DNA from: Rhizobium metallidurans | GTDB taxonomy: Bacteria; Pseudomonadota; Alphaproteobacteria; Rhizobiales; Rhizobiaceae | DNA length: 64,000 nt | Direction: 5' to 3' | NCBI RefSeq assembly: GCF_014196505.1 | Contig: NZ_JACIDW010000002.1 | Span: 248,001-312,000, forward strand | Shown: piece after piece, positions 19,249 to 28,585 of the stretch | Layout of the letters: the number at the start of each line of letters is the position of its first letter | How positions within the stretch are numbered: position 1 is the first letter of the stretch | Made by a program: the position numbers and the translations under genes | The notes under the pieces: generated by a model | What the model saw: the letters and a program-made list of their open reading frames with translations, nothing else | Told to the model about the DNA's origin: nothing | The model's database searches: none

Positions 19249-19905
19249 TCAGTTGATCATCGCCAGCACCTTGCCGCAATAGGCCTTGGACACCGGGTTC
19301 ATGCGCGTCGCCGCGTGGCCGGCATTGTACTTGAGAATGGTATCGCAGGTCTCGCCGCCACCGAGCGTCTGCGCCGCGGCCAGATACTTCATGCCGTATT
19401 TGAGGTTGGTATCGGGATCGAAAAGCCCCTTGCTCGAACCCGAATAGCCCATCATCCGAGCCGTCGCCGGCTTGATCTGCATGAGGCCGATTTCGCCGGC
19501 GCTGCCGCGGGCATTCGGATTGTAGTTGCTTTCGATACGAACAACTGCCTGCGCGAGTTCGACCGGAACATTGTACTCCCGGGCGTACTTGACGATGATC
19601 GCCGCGTACTTGCTGCCGGGCATGTCGGGCATCGCGAAACCGGATGTCCGGTCGGCGGTCTTCAGCGCCACGGTCTTCTGCGGCTTCTCCGCCTTGACGA
19701 CCTTCTGAACCCTCTTGGTCTTTTGAACTTTGGGAGCCTTGGCCGGGGTGTTTTGAGCCGTCCGGGCTTTCTCCGTCTTTTGCGTCTTGAGTGTCTGCGT
19801 CTTCTCTGTCGTTTGCGCTCTATTGCCCCACTCGCCTGCGAACGCGCAATTGAATCCCATCAGCAGCGTGCTGGCGCACACCACAGCAGAAATAATCTTT
19901 CTCAT
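19249..19905 (-). CDS. Soluble lytic transglycosylase with basic linker
   Basis: A 218-aa exported protein. A signal peptide (MRKIISAVVCASTLLMGFNCAFA) is followed by a low-complexity Lys/Thr/Gln linker (about 30-85) with repeated TEKTQT/LKTQK-type units, then an SLT domain. RIESNYNPNARGSAGEIGLMQI contains the catalytic glutamate, and YNAGHAATRMNPVSKAYCGKV is a typical SLT C-terminus. It should cleave the MurNAc-GlcNAc bond in the periplasm. I chose the ATG at 19905; a TTG six codons upstream is also in frame. The basic linker may hold the enzyme to the cell wall or to anionic polymers. Confidence 0.88.
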   Translation of the reverse strand: MRKIISAVVCASTLLMGFNCAFAGEWGNRAQTTEKTQTLKTQKTEKARTAQNTPAKAPKVQKTKRVQKVVKAEKPQKTVALKTADRTSGFAMPDMPGSKYAAIIVKYAREYNVPVELAQAVVRIESNYNPNARGSAGEIGLMQIKPATARMMGYSGSSKGLFDPDTNLKYGMKYLAAAQTLGGGETCDTILKYNAGHAATRMNPVSKAYCGKVLAMIN

Positions 19906-20164
19906 GTAGTCCAGATACTCCAAGCAAAAGAAAAGCTGCGTATTAACGAAATCCTAACGCAGCATAAATTCGCATAAATACTGACTGTATCAGCGACATT
20001 TCTTTTCTGTTTCAATTGACGACGGTCGACAACACACGACAAAACAACCGGCGCCGTTTAGCGACTGGGGTTAGACCATCGCATTGAGGAGATAATAGGG
20101 AAAACATGTGGCAGCGCAGCAAACCGTAAAATCTAGGGGTATATGCCGGCAAATCGGCGCGGTC

Positions 20165-20929
20165 TCAGGCGCCGTAGCGCGGCAGGGCCGATAGCAGGCG
20201 ATGCAGCGTGTCGATCGTCGAGAAATCGGCGATCCCGTCGACCCTCTCCGGCCTGAAATGGCGCTGGAAGGCTTCGATCTCGCCGGCCATCTTCTCGGAG
20301 AATTCGCCTGTGATCTCAGTGCCGTAACCGTAGAGCGACAGCATCGACTGCAGGGCCTCCACCGGCTGCCCCTGGTCGCCGCGCTGGAAGAACCGTCCGC
20401 CGGTGATCGAAGCCGGCGCGACCCAGTGGCCGACCCCCTTGGCGTGCAGCATTTCCCAGGGGAAGTTTTCACCCGGATCGAGCTTGCGCCGAGGGGCGAC
20501 ATCGGAGTGTCCGAGCACTCTTTCCGGCGCGATTGACCAACGTTCGCCGCAGTCGCGACACAATTCGATCACCGCGTCCATCTGCGCCTGCGGATATGCG
20601 GGCAGCCCGCCCGGATGTCCCGCGTTGGCGATCTCGATGCCGATCGACGACGAGTTGATATCGGTCTCGCCCTGCCAGACGCTCTTGCCGGCATGCCACG
20701 CACGCCGCGCCTCGGCGACGAGCTGCACGACCTCGCCGTTCTCGTGCACGAAGTAATGGCACGAGACCTGGCTCTCCTCGCGACAGAGCCAGTCGAGCGC
20801 TCCGTCCGCGGTCGGCATGCCGGTGTAATGGAGAATGATCATGTCGGGCTTGCGCCCGTCGACACGCTCGCCATGGTTCGGCGACGGCCGTACGCCGGCT
20901 TTGGCGTAATCTGCCGTAAAGGCGGTCAT
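20165..20929 (-). CDS. N-acetylmuramoyl-L-alanine amidase (AmpD/AmiD-like) with peptidoglycan-binding domain
   Basis: A 254-aa amidase_2 protein. Zinc ligands appear as H34 (ILHYTG), H141 (LGHSDVAP) and D151 (KLDPGENFPW), and SIGIEIAN is a family motif. A PG_binding_1 domain follows (about 185-248). No signal peptide is evident, so it may be cytoplasmic like AmpD, recycling anhydro-muropeptides, although the wall-binding domain resembles AmiD. It overlaps the upstream J-domain gene by 4 bp, so the two are co-translated. Confidence 0.88.
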   Translation of the reverse strand: MTAFTADYAKAGVRPSPNHGERVDGRKPDMIILHYTGMPTADGALDWLCREESQVSCHYFVHENGEVVQLVAEARRAWHAGKSVWQGETDINSSSIGIEIANAGHPGGLPAYPQAQMDAVIELCRDCGERWSIAPERVLGHSDVAPRRKLDPGENFPWEMLHAKGVGHWVAPASITGGRFFQRGDQGQPVEALQSMLSLYGYGTEITGEFSEKMAGEIEAFQRHFRPERVDGIADFSTIDTLHRLLSALPRYGA

Positions 20930-21633
20930 GCGGCGCGGCGTTCCTTCTCGATCGCCTCGTAGGCGGCATTGAGCGCCGCCATCCGTTCATTGGCAATCGC
21001 ATGGAACTCGGCCGGCACGCCCCGCGAGATCAGCCGGTCGGGATGATGCTCGCTGACGAGGCCGTGGTAACGGCGGCGGATGGTGGTGAAATCGTCGGAC
21101 GGCGAAACGCCGAGCACCTTGTAGGGATCACGTCCGGTCGACACATGCCGTGCGGCGATCTGCTCGAAGCGCTCCTCGCTCATGTGGAAGATCTCGGCCA
21201 CATGCGCCAGAAACGCCATTTCCCTCTCATGGATGAGACCGTCGGCCTTGGCGATGTGAAACAGGCCGTCGAGCACCTCTTCCAGAACCGGGCAATTGGC
21301 CGCGCAGGTCACGCACAGTACGGAAAGTCGCTCCGCATAGGCATCGTAGCCCGCTACGTCCTGGCGCGCGAGGTTGTAGAGACGCGCGACGTTGGCAGCC
21401 TGGTCGTCGGGAAATTCGAAAATCTCGCGGAAGGCCTGGACCTCCTTCTCGCTGACGATCCCGTCGGCCTTCGCCATCTTCGCCGACAGCGCGATGATCG
21501 CGACCGAGAAGGCCACCTTGCGCCGCGTCTCGGGATCGCCTTCAAAAACCGTGCGAACAGCCTCGACCACGGCGGAAAGCGCACTTCCCGCGGCGTTGCC
21601 TATGGCGTTCAGCAGTTTTTCCCAGAAGGACAT
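20926..21633 (-). CDS. DjlA-like co-chaperone: TerB-like plus J domain
   Basis: A 235-aa protein. A TerB-like all-helical acidic domain (about 40-150) with the repeated KADGxxxxxE element (KADGIVSEKEV and KADGLIHEREM) is followed by a C-terminal J domain (about 168-235) with the HPD tripeptide at 197-199. J domains stimulate DnaK ATPase. DjlA-type proteins are membrane-linked stress or envelope co-chaperones, but only an amphipathic N-terminus is visible here. I chose the ATG at 21633. It heads a two-gene unit with the amidase, which hints at a role in folding or cell-wall quality control. Confidence 0.85.
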   Translation of the reverse strand: MSFWEKLLNAIGNAAGSALSAVVEAVRTVFEGDPETRRKVAFSVAIIALSAKMAKADGIVSEKEVQAFREIFEFPDDQAANVARLYNLARQDVAGYDAYAERLSVLCVTCAANCPVLEEVLDGLFHIAKADGLIHEREMAFLAHVAEIFHMSEERFEQIAARHVSTGRDPYKVLGVSPSDDFTTIRRRYHGLVSEHHPDRLISRGVPAEFHAIANERMAALNAAYEAIEKERRAA

Positions 21634-21974
21634 CGGTTTTCTCGTGCAATAAAAGGAAAAACACCTTGAACAAATAAAGGTTGCCTTTGCAAGACGGGGA
21701 TTGGCCGCAGGGTTGAAAACACCTTTCACAATTCGGTAACGGTCGGCTGCCGGCGAAACATCCGCACCCTCGGACGGACAGCCGGACGATTTCCACAACC
21801 GCATGCGAACGGCGGTCGCGGCCTGAAACGATTAGATCAACGCTTCACGACGACTTGTCCGTTTGGCCGAGCCGAAACACGCATTTTTCACAGAAACAAC
21901 ACTTTACACACCTCGCTCTCTGCCGCATCCATGCAGGACCGAACCAGGCTTAGACACGGATAGCGGAGGCACCA
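21634..21974. other. Divergent promoter region between the J-domain gene and pfp
   Basis: About 340 bp with no coding potential that I trust. It must hold both divergent promoters. A strong ribosome binding site (GGAGG at 21966-21970) precedes pfp. No hairpin, known operator or RNA was recognised. Confidence 0.4.
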
Positions 21975-23186
21975 ATGGCCAAGAAAAAAGTCGCAATGCT
22001 CACGGCGGGAGGCCTCGCGCCTTGCCTTTCTTCGGCCGTCGGCGGACTGATCGAACGCTACACCGATATCGCTCCCGAGCTTGAACTGATCGCCTACCGC
22101 TCCGGCTACCAGGGCGTGCTTCTCGGCGACAGCATCGGCATCACGCCTGATATGCGCGAGAAGGCGCATCTCTTGCATCGCTACGGCGGTTCGCCGATCG
22201 GCAACAGCCGCGTCAAGCTCACCAACGCCGCAGACTGCGTCAAGCGCGGCCTCGTCAAGGAAGGCGACAACCCGCTGAGGGTCGCGGCCGAACGCCTGGC
22301 CAATGACGGCATCAGCATTCTCCACACGATCGGCGGCGACGACACCAACACGACCGCGGCCGACCTCGCGGCCTATCTTGCCGCCAATGGCTATGATCTC
22401 ACGGTGGTGGGCCTGCCGAAGACGGTCGACAACGACGTCGTTCCGATCCGCCAGTCGCTCGGCGCCTGGACGGCCGCCGAAGTCGGCGCGCATTTCTTCG
22501 ACAATGTCAGCAACGAGCAGACCGCCGCGCCGCGCACCCTGATCATCCACGAGGTGATGGGCCGCCACTGCGGCTGGCTGACGGCGGCCACCGCCCGCGC
22601 CTATCTGACGCGCACCAGGAACAACGAGTATGTCGACGGCATGATGACCAATGCCGGCATGAAGAGCATCGACGCCGTCTATCTCCCCGAAACACGCTTC
22701 GACCTCGACGCGGAATCGGCGCGGTTGAAGGAGATCATGGACCGCACCGGCCACGCGACCGTCTTCGTCTCGGAAGGCGCCTGCTTGGACGCCATCGTCG
22801 CCGAGCGTGAGGCGGCGGGCGAGACGATCAAGCGCGACGCCTTCGGCCATGTGAAGATCGACACGATCAATGTCGGCGGCTGGTTCCAGAAGCAGTTCGC
22901 GAGCCTGTTGAACGCCGAGCGCTCGCTGGTGCAGAAATCCGGCTACTTCGCCCGCTCCGCCCCCGCCAACGGCGACGACCTGCGCCTGATCCAGAGCATG
23001 ACGGATCTCGCCGTCGAGAGCGCCCTCAACAAGGTGTCGGGTGTCACCGGCCATGACGAAGGCCAGAACGGCAAGCTGCGCACCATCGAATTCCCTCGCA
23101 TCAAGGGCGGCAAGGCTTTCGACACGTCGGTCAAGTGGTTCGGCGAAGTCATGGACGAGATTGGCCAGAAATACGAAGACGCATGA
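21975..23186 (+). CDS. pfp: Pyrophosphate--fructose 6-phosphate 1-phosphotransferase (PPi-PFK)
   Basis: A 403-aa phosphofructokinase of the pyrophosphate-using type. The catalytic motif is PKTVDNDV (149-156). The nucleotide loop reads GGDDTNT (120-126); an aspartate in place of the second glycine of GGDGS is the accepted marker of PPi rather than ATP use. MGRHCGWLTA and EGA also fit. PPi-PFK is reversible and can run glycolysis or gluconeogenesis. Rhizobia usually depend on Entner-Doudoroff and lack ATP-PFK, so this enzyme may mainly serve gluconeogenesis or PPi balance. The gene stands alone behind a good ribosome binding site. Confidence 0.92.
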   Translation: MAKKKVAMLTAGGLAPCLSSAVGGLIERYTDIAPELELIAYRSGYQGVLLGDSIGITPDMREKAHLLHRYGGSPIGNSRVKLTNAADCVKRGLVKEGDNPLRVAAERLANDGISILHTIGGDDTNTTAADLAAYLAANGYDLTVVGLPKTVDNDVVPIRQSLGAWTAAEVGAHFFDNVSNEQTAAPRTLIIHEVMGRHCGWLTAATARAYLTRTRNNEYVDGMMTNAGMKSIDAVYLPETRFDLDAESARLKEIMDRTGHATVFVSEGACLDAIVAEREAAGETIKRDAFGHVKIDTINVGGWFQKQFASLLNAERSLVQKSGYFARSAPANGDDLRLIQSMTDLAVESALNKVSGVTGHDEGQNGKLRTIEFPRIKGGKAFDTSVKWFGEVMDEIGQKYEDA

Positions 23187-23245
23187 TTGACGCAGGCAAG
23201 ATATGATGTCTTTGCTTGTTCTCTAATGAATGAGGAGGAGATTCC

Positions 23246-23881
23246 ATGTCGCTCGAAGCTTGGCTGGCATTTGCTGCAGCATCGGCAATCATGCTGGCTA
23301 TCCCAGGGCCGACGATTCTCCTCGTCGTATCTTACGCGCTCGGCCACGGCCGCAAGACGGCGTTTGCGACCGTCAGCGGCGTGGCGCTCGGCGACTTCAC
23401 CGCGATGACGGCGTCGCTCTTCGGCCTCGGCGCGCTTCTGGCGACGTCGGCGACACTGTTCACGATCCTGAAGTTCATCGGCGGCGCCTATCTGATCTGG
23501 CTCGGCATCAAGCTCTGGCGGGCGCCGATCATTGCGGGACCGATGGCCGACAACGACAACCTGCCCGAGGAAAGATCGCTGAAGATCTTCCTCCACGCCT
23601 ATGTGGTGACCGCGCTCAACCCGAAGAGCATCGTGTTCTTCGTGGCCTTCGTGCCGCAGTTCCTCGATCCGGCGCGCCCGTTCCTCGAACAGATGCTGAT
23701 CATGGAGGCGACCTTCCTCGTTTTGGCGACCATCAACGCCTCCACCTACGCCCTTGCCGCGCACGCCGCGCGCGGCCTGATTCGCAAGGCCGCCGTGCAG
23801 CGCGCGGTCAATCGCACGGGCGGCACCCTGCTGATCGCAGCCGGCGCCGTGACCGCCGGATACCGCCGTATCGCTGCCTGA
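23246..23881 (+). CDS. LysE/RhtB-family amino acid exporter
   Basis: A 211-aa membrane protein with about six hydrophobic helices. The N-terminal AIPGPTILLVVSYALGHGRK is the LysE/RhtB signature, followed by GGAYLIWLGIKLWR and the mid-protein segment ALNPKSIVFFVAFVPQF, which is highly typical. It exports a neutral or basic amino acid, homoserine-lactone-like compound or similar; the substrate cannot be read. An AGGAGG-like site precedes the ATG. It follows pfp by 59 bp, and co-transcription is possible. Confidence 0.9.
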   Translation: MSLEAWLAFAAASAIMLAIPGPTILLVVSYALGHGRKTAFATVSGVALGDFTAMTASLFGLGALLATSATLFTILKFIGGAYLIWLGIKLWRAPIIAGPMADNDNLPEERSLKIFLHAYVVTALNPKSIVFFVAFVPQFLDPARPFLEQMLIMEATFLVLATINASTYALAAHAARGLIRKAAVQRAVNRTGGTLLIAAGAVTAGYRRIAA

Positions 23882-24027
23882 AGTCATCGATCACCGCGGG
23901 CGTTGAACCGAAGAAATTTTCCATGGGTTGCCGCAAAGCAACGAATAGGTTAATTGGCAATTCAGGGCTTAAGGTTTTTGGTAACTTTTAACGCTGCCGG
24001 GGCGGCGCGTTTCACGAAAGTGAGAGT

Positions 24028-24942
24028 ATGGCAGCGGTCGCTTTTTCCGGGTTGAAGCGCAATCTCATCGTGTCCACGATGCTGTGTTTCGTTGTCGCCG
24101 GGTGCACGAGCGTCGAATACACGTCCCAGGCGGATCTGATGGCCGAACAAGTCGTCGTTCCCACCCCCAAGCCCGGTGAGGACGCGATGTTCGCGGCCAT
24201 TCCCGCGGGCGAAGGCATGCCGCAGACGCAGATGATCGCCGGTGCCGACCAGACCGCTCCGTCACTCGCCACCGCGGCCATGCCGACAGCCGACACGATG
24301 CAGCAGGCCGCGCAGTTGCAGGCCGTCGCCTACGGCCAGATTCCGCTGACCCCCGAGATGACCGCCATCCAGTCCGTGGTGCCGACGCCACGGCCGGGAA
24401 CCGCACCGACGGAGCTTGCCTTCGCGGCCAGCCCGCAGAACAACGCCGTCGCGGCGCTTTCGGCGATCGACGCCCGGCCGCAGTCGATGATGGATTATGG
24501 TTTCGACACGTCGGGCCCGATGGACCCGCCGACCGCACCGCCGATGTACAGCGACAGCGATGACGACGGCGCGCCCACCGTCCAGAAAAGCGAAATCACC
24601 AAGATCATCGAAAAATACTCGCAGATCTACAAGGTTCCGGCCTCGCTGCTTCACCGCGTCGTCCGCCGCGAAAGCCGCTACGATCCCAAGGCCTACAACA
24701 AGCGCGGCTATTTCGGCCTGATGCAGATCAAGTACAACACGGCGAGATCGATGGGTTACGACGGCGCGCCCGAAGGCCTCTTCGACGCCGAAACCAACGT
24801 CAAGTACGCCGCGAAATACCTGCAGGGCGCATGGCTCGTGTCGGACAGCAGCGAAGACGACGCCGTCAAGCTCTATGCCCGGGGCTACTATTACGATGCC
24901 AAGCGCAAGGGCATGGATGACATCGCCCAGGGCAATTACTAA
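24028..24942 (+). CDS. Lytic transglycosylase lipoprotein (SLT domain)
   Basis: A 304-aa protein. A hydrophobic signal ending in FVVAGC gives a lipobox with C26. A long low-complexity middle region (about 30-180) is rich in Pro, Ala, Thr and Met and contains two near-copies of a VVPTPxPG motif (VVVPTPKPGED and VVPTPRPGTA). The C-terminal SLT domain (about 185-300) holds RRESRYDPKAYNKRGYFGLMQI with the catalytic glutamate. It should act on peptidoglycan from a membrane anchor, and the linker length suggests it reaches across the periplasm. It converges with the serine hydrolase gene, whose stop is 12 bp away. Confidence 0.88.
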   Translation: MAAVAFSGLKRNLIVSTMLCFVVAGCTSVEYTSQADLMAEQVVVPTPKPGEDAMFAAIPAGEGMPQTQMIAGADQTAPSLATAAMPTADTMQQAAQLQAVAYGQIPLTPEMTAIQSVVPTPRPGTAPTELAFAASPQNNAVAALSAIDARPQSMMDYGFDTSGPMDPPTAPPMYSDSDDDGAPTVQKSEITKIIEKYSQIYKVPASLLHRVVRRESRYDPKAYNKRGYFGLMQIKYNTARSMGYDGAPEGLFDAETNVKYAAKYLQGAWLVSDSSEDDAVKLYARGYYYDAKRKGMDDIAQGNY

Positions 24943-24953
24943 GCCTCGCGACC

Positions 24954-26345
24954 CTATGGAGCGGGGTCGGCGGATGCCGATCTCGTCGGCGGCGGCAGCC
25001 TCTCCAATATATCCTTCAACAGCATTTCCGGCCGGTAGCGCAGCCAGCTTGGCGTCAGGCCGAGCCTGACCATGACGAGATTGGCCGACGGCACGATCGC
25101 CATGCTCTGGCCGTCATGCCCCTCCAGCCAGAAGGCGTCGGCCGGAATGCCGGTCTCCTCGCTGCTGCCGTTGCCCGGCGGGCGAAGCCACGCCTGACCG
25201 CGTGAATAGGCGCCGCCCGAGGATGCCGTCGGCGTGCGCATCATGCTCATGAAGCTTTCCGGCAGCAGCCGCTCGCCGTTCCAGACCCCATCCTGCAACA
25301 GGAACTGCCCGAAGCGGACCCAGTCGCGCGCCGTCGCGTAGAGATAGGAACTGCCGGCGAAGGTGCCGCGCGCATCCACCTCGAAAACCGCGCTCGACAT
25401 GCCGAGCGGATCGAACAGCGCCGTTCTCGGATAGTCGATCGCCTGTTTCTCGTCGTCGAGGCGGTCCATCCAGATGCGCGAGATCAGCACCGAGGTGCCG
25501 CTGGAATAGTTGAACTGCGTTCCCGGATCGTCGTCCAGATCAAGGCTTGCCGGCAGCGCCGTCTGGTCGGCGTCCAGGTAGAGCATGCGCGTGACGTCGG
25601 CCACCGTGCCATAGTCCTCGTTGAACCGCAGGCCGCTCTCCATGCCGAGCAACTGCCCGACGGTGATCTGGGAACGCCTGTCGTCGCGCCATTGCGGAAA
25701 GAGCCCGGCATCGTCGGCGCCGATCTTGCCTTCAAGCATCAGCCGTCCGGCGATCGCCGCATTGACCGTCTTCGTCATCGACCAGCCGATCAGGGGCGTT
25801 TGCGGGCCGAACCCTTTTCCATAGCGCTCGGCGACGATCTTGCCATCGTGCACGACCACGACGGCGCGCATGTTCTCACCGGTCAATCCCGGGTCCGAAA
25901 GCAGCGCCGCGATACCGGCGTCGTTTTCGATCGGCAGCACCGCCCCCTCCCGTGGCGGCTTGGTGGCGATGGGCTCGGGCACCGACTGCCGCGCGGCGGC
26001 GAAATCGCCATCCGGTACGGCCGTGCAACCGAGACCATCGCGGTAGATCGCATAGTTGGCGGCAAACAGACCGAGCATACGCGCCGTCACCTGCTTCTGG
26101 GCCTTATCGACACGAACCCGGATAAGCCTGAGCAGCGGATTGCCCGGCGCCTGCACGTCTTCGGCCAGCACGGTGTTGGCATCGCGCCCCGCCAGAAAGA
26201 CATTCGAGCACACGATTTTCGCCGCATAGCCATCGCCGATCCGCAGCAGCTCCGGCGGCCTGACGTACAACCAGCCCGCGCCGGCGACGACGATCACGGC
26301 AATCCCGGCCGCCAACGGCTTCACGATGCGCAGAACGCGTCCCAT
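24954..26345 (-). CDS. Serine hydrolase of the beta-lactamase class C / penicillin-binding family
   Basis: A 463-aa protein with one N-terminal membrane segment (about 8-24), so it is anchored or exported. IGWSMTKTVNAA supplies the SxxK nucleophile motif. The YxN position is YSSGTS and the KTG position is replaced by EGHDGQS, as in many esterase/peptidase members of the class. It may act as a D-aminopeptidase, esterase or carboxypeptidase-like enzyme; resistance to beta-lactams cannot be inferred. I chose the ATG at 26345, which has a GGGAGGGG site upstream; the frame continues 20 codons further without support. Confidence 0.82.
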   Translation of the reverse strand: MGRVLRIVKPLAAGIAVIVVAGAGWLYVRPPELLRIGDGYAAKIVCSNVFLAGRDANTVLAEDVQAPGNPLLRLIRVRVDKAQKQVTARMLGLFAANYAIYRDGLGCTAVPDGDFAAARQSVPEPIATKPPREGAVLPIENDAGIAALLSDPGLTGENMRAVVVVHDGKIVAERYGKGFGPQTPLIGWSMTKTVNAAIAGRLMLEGKIGADDAGLFPQWRDDRRSQITVGQLLGMESGLRFNEDYGTVADVTRMLYLDADQTALPASLDLDDDPGTQFNYSSGTSVLISRIWMDRLDDEKQAIDYPRTALFDPLGMSSAVFEVDARGTFAGSSYLYATARDWVRFGQFLLQDGVWNGERLLPESFMSMMRTPTASSGGAYSRGQAWLRPPGNGSSEETGIPADAFWLEGHDGQSMAIVPSANLVMVRLGLTPSWLRYRPEMLLKDILERLPPPTRSASADPAP

Positions 26346-26460
26346 GAGCACCCCTCCCAACCTTTCACAGAAGGAAGAAAATTGCCGCCGGAAAAGCCGC
26401 GTCAAGTCCTCGGCCCATCCAATTCCTGTGGGCGGCTACCGCCGTGTCCGCCCACAGGCG

Positions 26461-26478
26461 ACGTCATCAAACTGTATT
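26461..26478 (+). promoter_or_regulatory. Candidate Pho box upstream of btaA
   Basis: ACGTCAT-CAAA-CTGTATT is two 7-bp half-sites with a 4-bp spacer, the architecture of the PhoB site (CTGTCAT-N4-CTGTCAT); each half matches 5 of 7. A possible -10 (GTTAAA, 26487-26492) lies 8 bp downstream, as expected for PhoB-activated promoters. btaAB are known phosphate-starvation genes in rhizobia. Confidence 0.65.
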
Positions 26479-26525
26479 GGCGCCGCGTTAAACGCCCTGA
26501 ACGCCAAATGTTGAGAGACTCACTT

Positions 26526-27770
26526 ATGACGGAATTTGCACCGGATGCCGGCTTCCGCAAGAACCGGAAACTCAAGGCAGCTCTTCTCCGCCACAAGGCC
26601 TTTTCCAAGGACGGACTGTCCGAGCGCCTTTTCGGACTGCTCTTTTCCGGCCTCGTCTATCCGCAGATCTGGGAAGATCCCGATCTCGACATGCAGGCGA
26701 TGGAACTTCAGCCCCATCACCGCATCGTCACGATCGGTTCCGGCGGCTGCAACATGCTGGCCTATCTCTCGCAGGGCCCGGCTTCGATCGACGTCGTCGA
26801 TCTCAACCCGCACCACATCGCGCTCAACAGGCTGAAGCTCGCCGCCTTCAGGCACCTTCCCGCCCATGCCGATCTCGTGCGCTTCCTGGCAAGGCCGAAC
26901 CAGACGACCAACAGCCAGGCCTTCGACCGCTTCCTGTCGGCCAATCTGGACGAGGCGACGGGCAGTTACTGGAACGGCCGCAAGTTCGGCCGCCGCCGCG
27001 TCACCGTCTTCGACCGCAACATCTACAAGACCGGCCTGCTCGGCCGCTTCATCGGCGCGGCCCATCTTCTCGCCCGCGTCCACGGCATCGACCTCACGGA
27101 TATCGCCAGGGCGAAGACGCTCGAAGAGCAGCGCCGGCTCTTCGACACAAGGATCGCCCCCCTGTTCGAAAAGCCGGTGGTGCGCTGGATCACCGGCCGC
27201 AAGAGCTCGCTCTTCGGCCTCGGCATCCCGCCGCAGCAATATGACGAGCTCGCCAGCCTCGCCCCCGACAACTCGATCGCGCCGGTCCTGCGCCATCGCC
27301 TGGAAAAGCTCACCTGCCATTTCCCGATGCAGGAAAACTACTTCGCCTGGCAGGCCTTCGCCCGCCGCTATGCCGATGAAGGCGAAGGTCCGCTGCCGAC
27401 CTACCTGAAGGCCGAACACTATGAGGCGATCCGCGCCAATGTCGACCGCGTCAGCGTCCATCACGCAAGCTTCACCGAGCTGCTTGCCGGTGAACCGGCC
27501 GCCTCGCGCGACCGCTACATCCTCCTCGACGCGCAGGACTGGATGACCGACCAGCAGCTGAACGACGTCTGGTCGGAAATAACGCGCACCGCCCGCGACG
27601 GCGCCCGCGTCATCTTCCGCACCGCGGCCGAAAAGAGCATCATCGAAGGTCGCCTGTCGTCGGCCATCCGCGACCAGTGGACCTATCTCGAGGATCGCTC
27701 GCTCGAATTGACCGCGCTCGACCGCTCGGCGATCTACGGCGGCTTCCACATCTATGTGAAAAAGCCTTGA
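26526..27770 (+). CDS. btaA: S-adenosylmethionine:diacylglycerol 3-amino-3-carboxypropyltransferase BtaA
   Basis: A 414-aa enzyme that transfers the 3-amino-3-carboxypropyl group of SAM to diacylglycerol, giving diacylglyceryl-homoserine, the first step to the phosphorus-free betaine lipid DGTS. The SAM-binding region is IVTIGSGGCNMLAYLS followed by VDLNPHHIALNRLK. LVYPQIWEDPDLDMQAM near the N-terminus is a BtaA hallmark. Length and neighbour (btaB 11 bp downstream) fit. I chose the ATG at 26526; the frame is open far upstream but that part overlaps the hydrolase gene on the other strand and is not coding. Confidence 0.93.
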   Translation: MTEFAPDAGFRKNRKLKAALLRHKAFSKDGLSERLFGLLFSGLVYPQIWEDPDLDMQAMELQPHHRIVTIGSGGCNMLAYLSQGPASIDVVDLNPHHIALNRLKLAAFRHLPAHADLVRFLARPNQTTNSQAFDRFLSANLDEATGSYWNGRKFGRRRVTVFDRNIYKTGLLGRFIGAAHLLARVHGIDLTDIARAKTLEEQRRLFDTRIAPLFEKPVVRWITGRKSSLFGLGIPPQQYDELASLAPDNSIAPVLRHRLEKLTCHFPMQENYFAWQAFARRYADEGEGPLPTYLKAEHYEAIRANVDRVSVHHASFTELLAGEPAASRDRYILLDAQDWMTDQQLNDVWSEITRTARDGARVIFRTAAEKSIIEGRLSSAIRDQWTYLEDRSLELTALDRSAIYGGFHIYVKKP

Positions 27771-27781
27771 GGCCGACGGAC

Positions 27782-28456
27782 ATGAGCCCAATGGATATGA
27801 ACCAGTCGACCGCCCCCTCGCATGACCATGCCGAGCTCATGGACGGCATGTATCGTTACCAGCGGCATATCTACGACCTGACGCGCAAATACTATCTCCT
27901 CGGCCGCGACCAGACGATCCGCAATCTCGACATCGGCAAGGGCGCCACGCTGCTCGAAGTCGGCTGCGGCACCGGTCGCAACCTGGCCCTTGCCCACCGG
28001 CACTACCCGCAGGCAAGGCTCTACGGCCTCGACATCTCCCAGGAAATGCTGATCTCCGCCCGCAAGACCTTCGCCGGTCTGAAGACATCGGCCGATTTCC
28101 GTGTCGCCGACGCCACCGCCTTCGACGCCCGCGATTTCGGCGTCGACGGTTTCGACCGCGTGATGATCTCCTATGCGCTGTCGATGATCCCCGATTGGGA
28201 GCGCGCGATCGATGCCTCGCTCGCGGCACTTGCCCCCGGCGGCCAGCTGCATATCGTCGATTTCGGCCAGCAGGAAGGGCTTCCGGCCTGGTTTCGGTCG
28301 CTCCTCCGCTCCTGGCTCGCGAAGTTCCACGTCACGCCGCGGGCGACGCTGCGCGACGTCCTGCAGGCCCGGGCGGACCGCCAAAACGCCCGGCTGATCT
28401 TCAAGACGATCGGCCGCGGCTATGCCTGGCGCGCGGTAATAATTAAGGCCAGCTAA
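27782..28456 (+). CDS. btaB: Diacylglyceryl-homoserine N-methyltransferase BtaB
   Basis: A 224-aa class I methyltransferase that adds three methyl groups from SAM to diacylglyceryl-homoserine, yielding DGTS. MDGMYRYQRHIYDLTRKYYLLGRD is the typical start (split here by a 24-residue count). The SAM motif is LLEVGCGTGRNLAL (about 57-70), with LYGLDIS as motif II and GGQLHIVDFG as motif IV. It follows btaA closely, so they form an operon. Replacing phospholipids with DGTS saves phosphate when the cell is starved. Confidence 0.92.
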   Translation: MSPMDMNQSTAPSHDHAELMDGMYRYQRHIYDLTRKYYLLGRDQTIRNLDIGKGATLLEVGCGTGRNLALAHRHYPQARLYGLDISQEMLISARKTFAGLKTSADFRVADATAFDARDFGVDGFDRVMISYALSMIPDWERAIDASLAALAPGGQLHIVDFGQQEGLPAWFRSLLRSWLAKFHVTPRATLRDVLQARADRQNARLIFKTIGRGYAWRAVIIKAS

Positions 28457-28585
28457 TATTTGGCTTGAAACTAACCGATTTTTTACGTTGATATGGTAAA
28501 CGGAGAGCGCATCTAACCGCTGGCACGTCAATTCGAAGGTCACGCTGTGGGGCAAGAAGATCATTCGGTTCACGACGGAACACCT

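Noticed and set aside
25692..26525. Long in-frame extension upstream of btaA
   Set aside because: It lies antisense to the serine hydrolase gene; the normal BtaA length starts at 26526.
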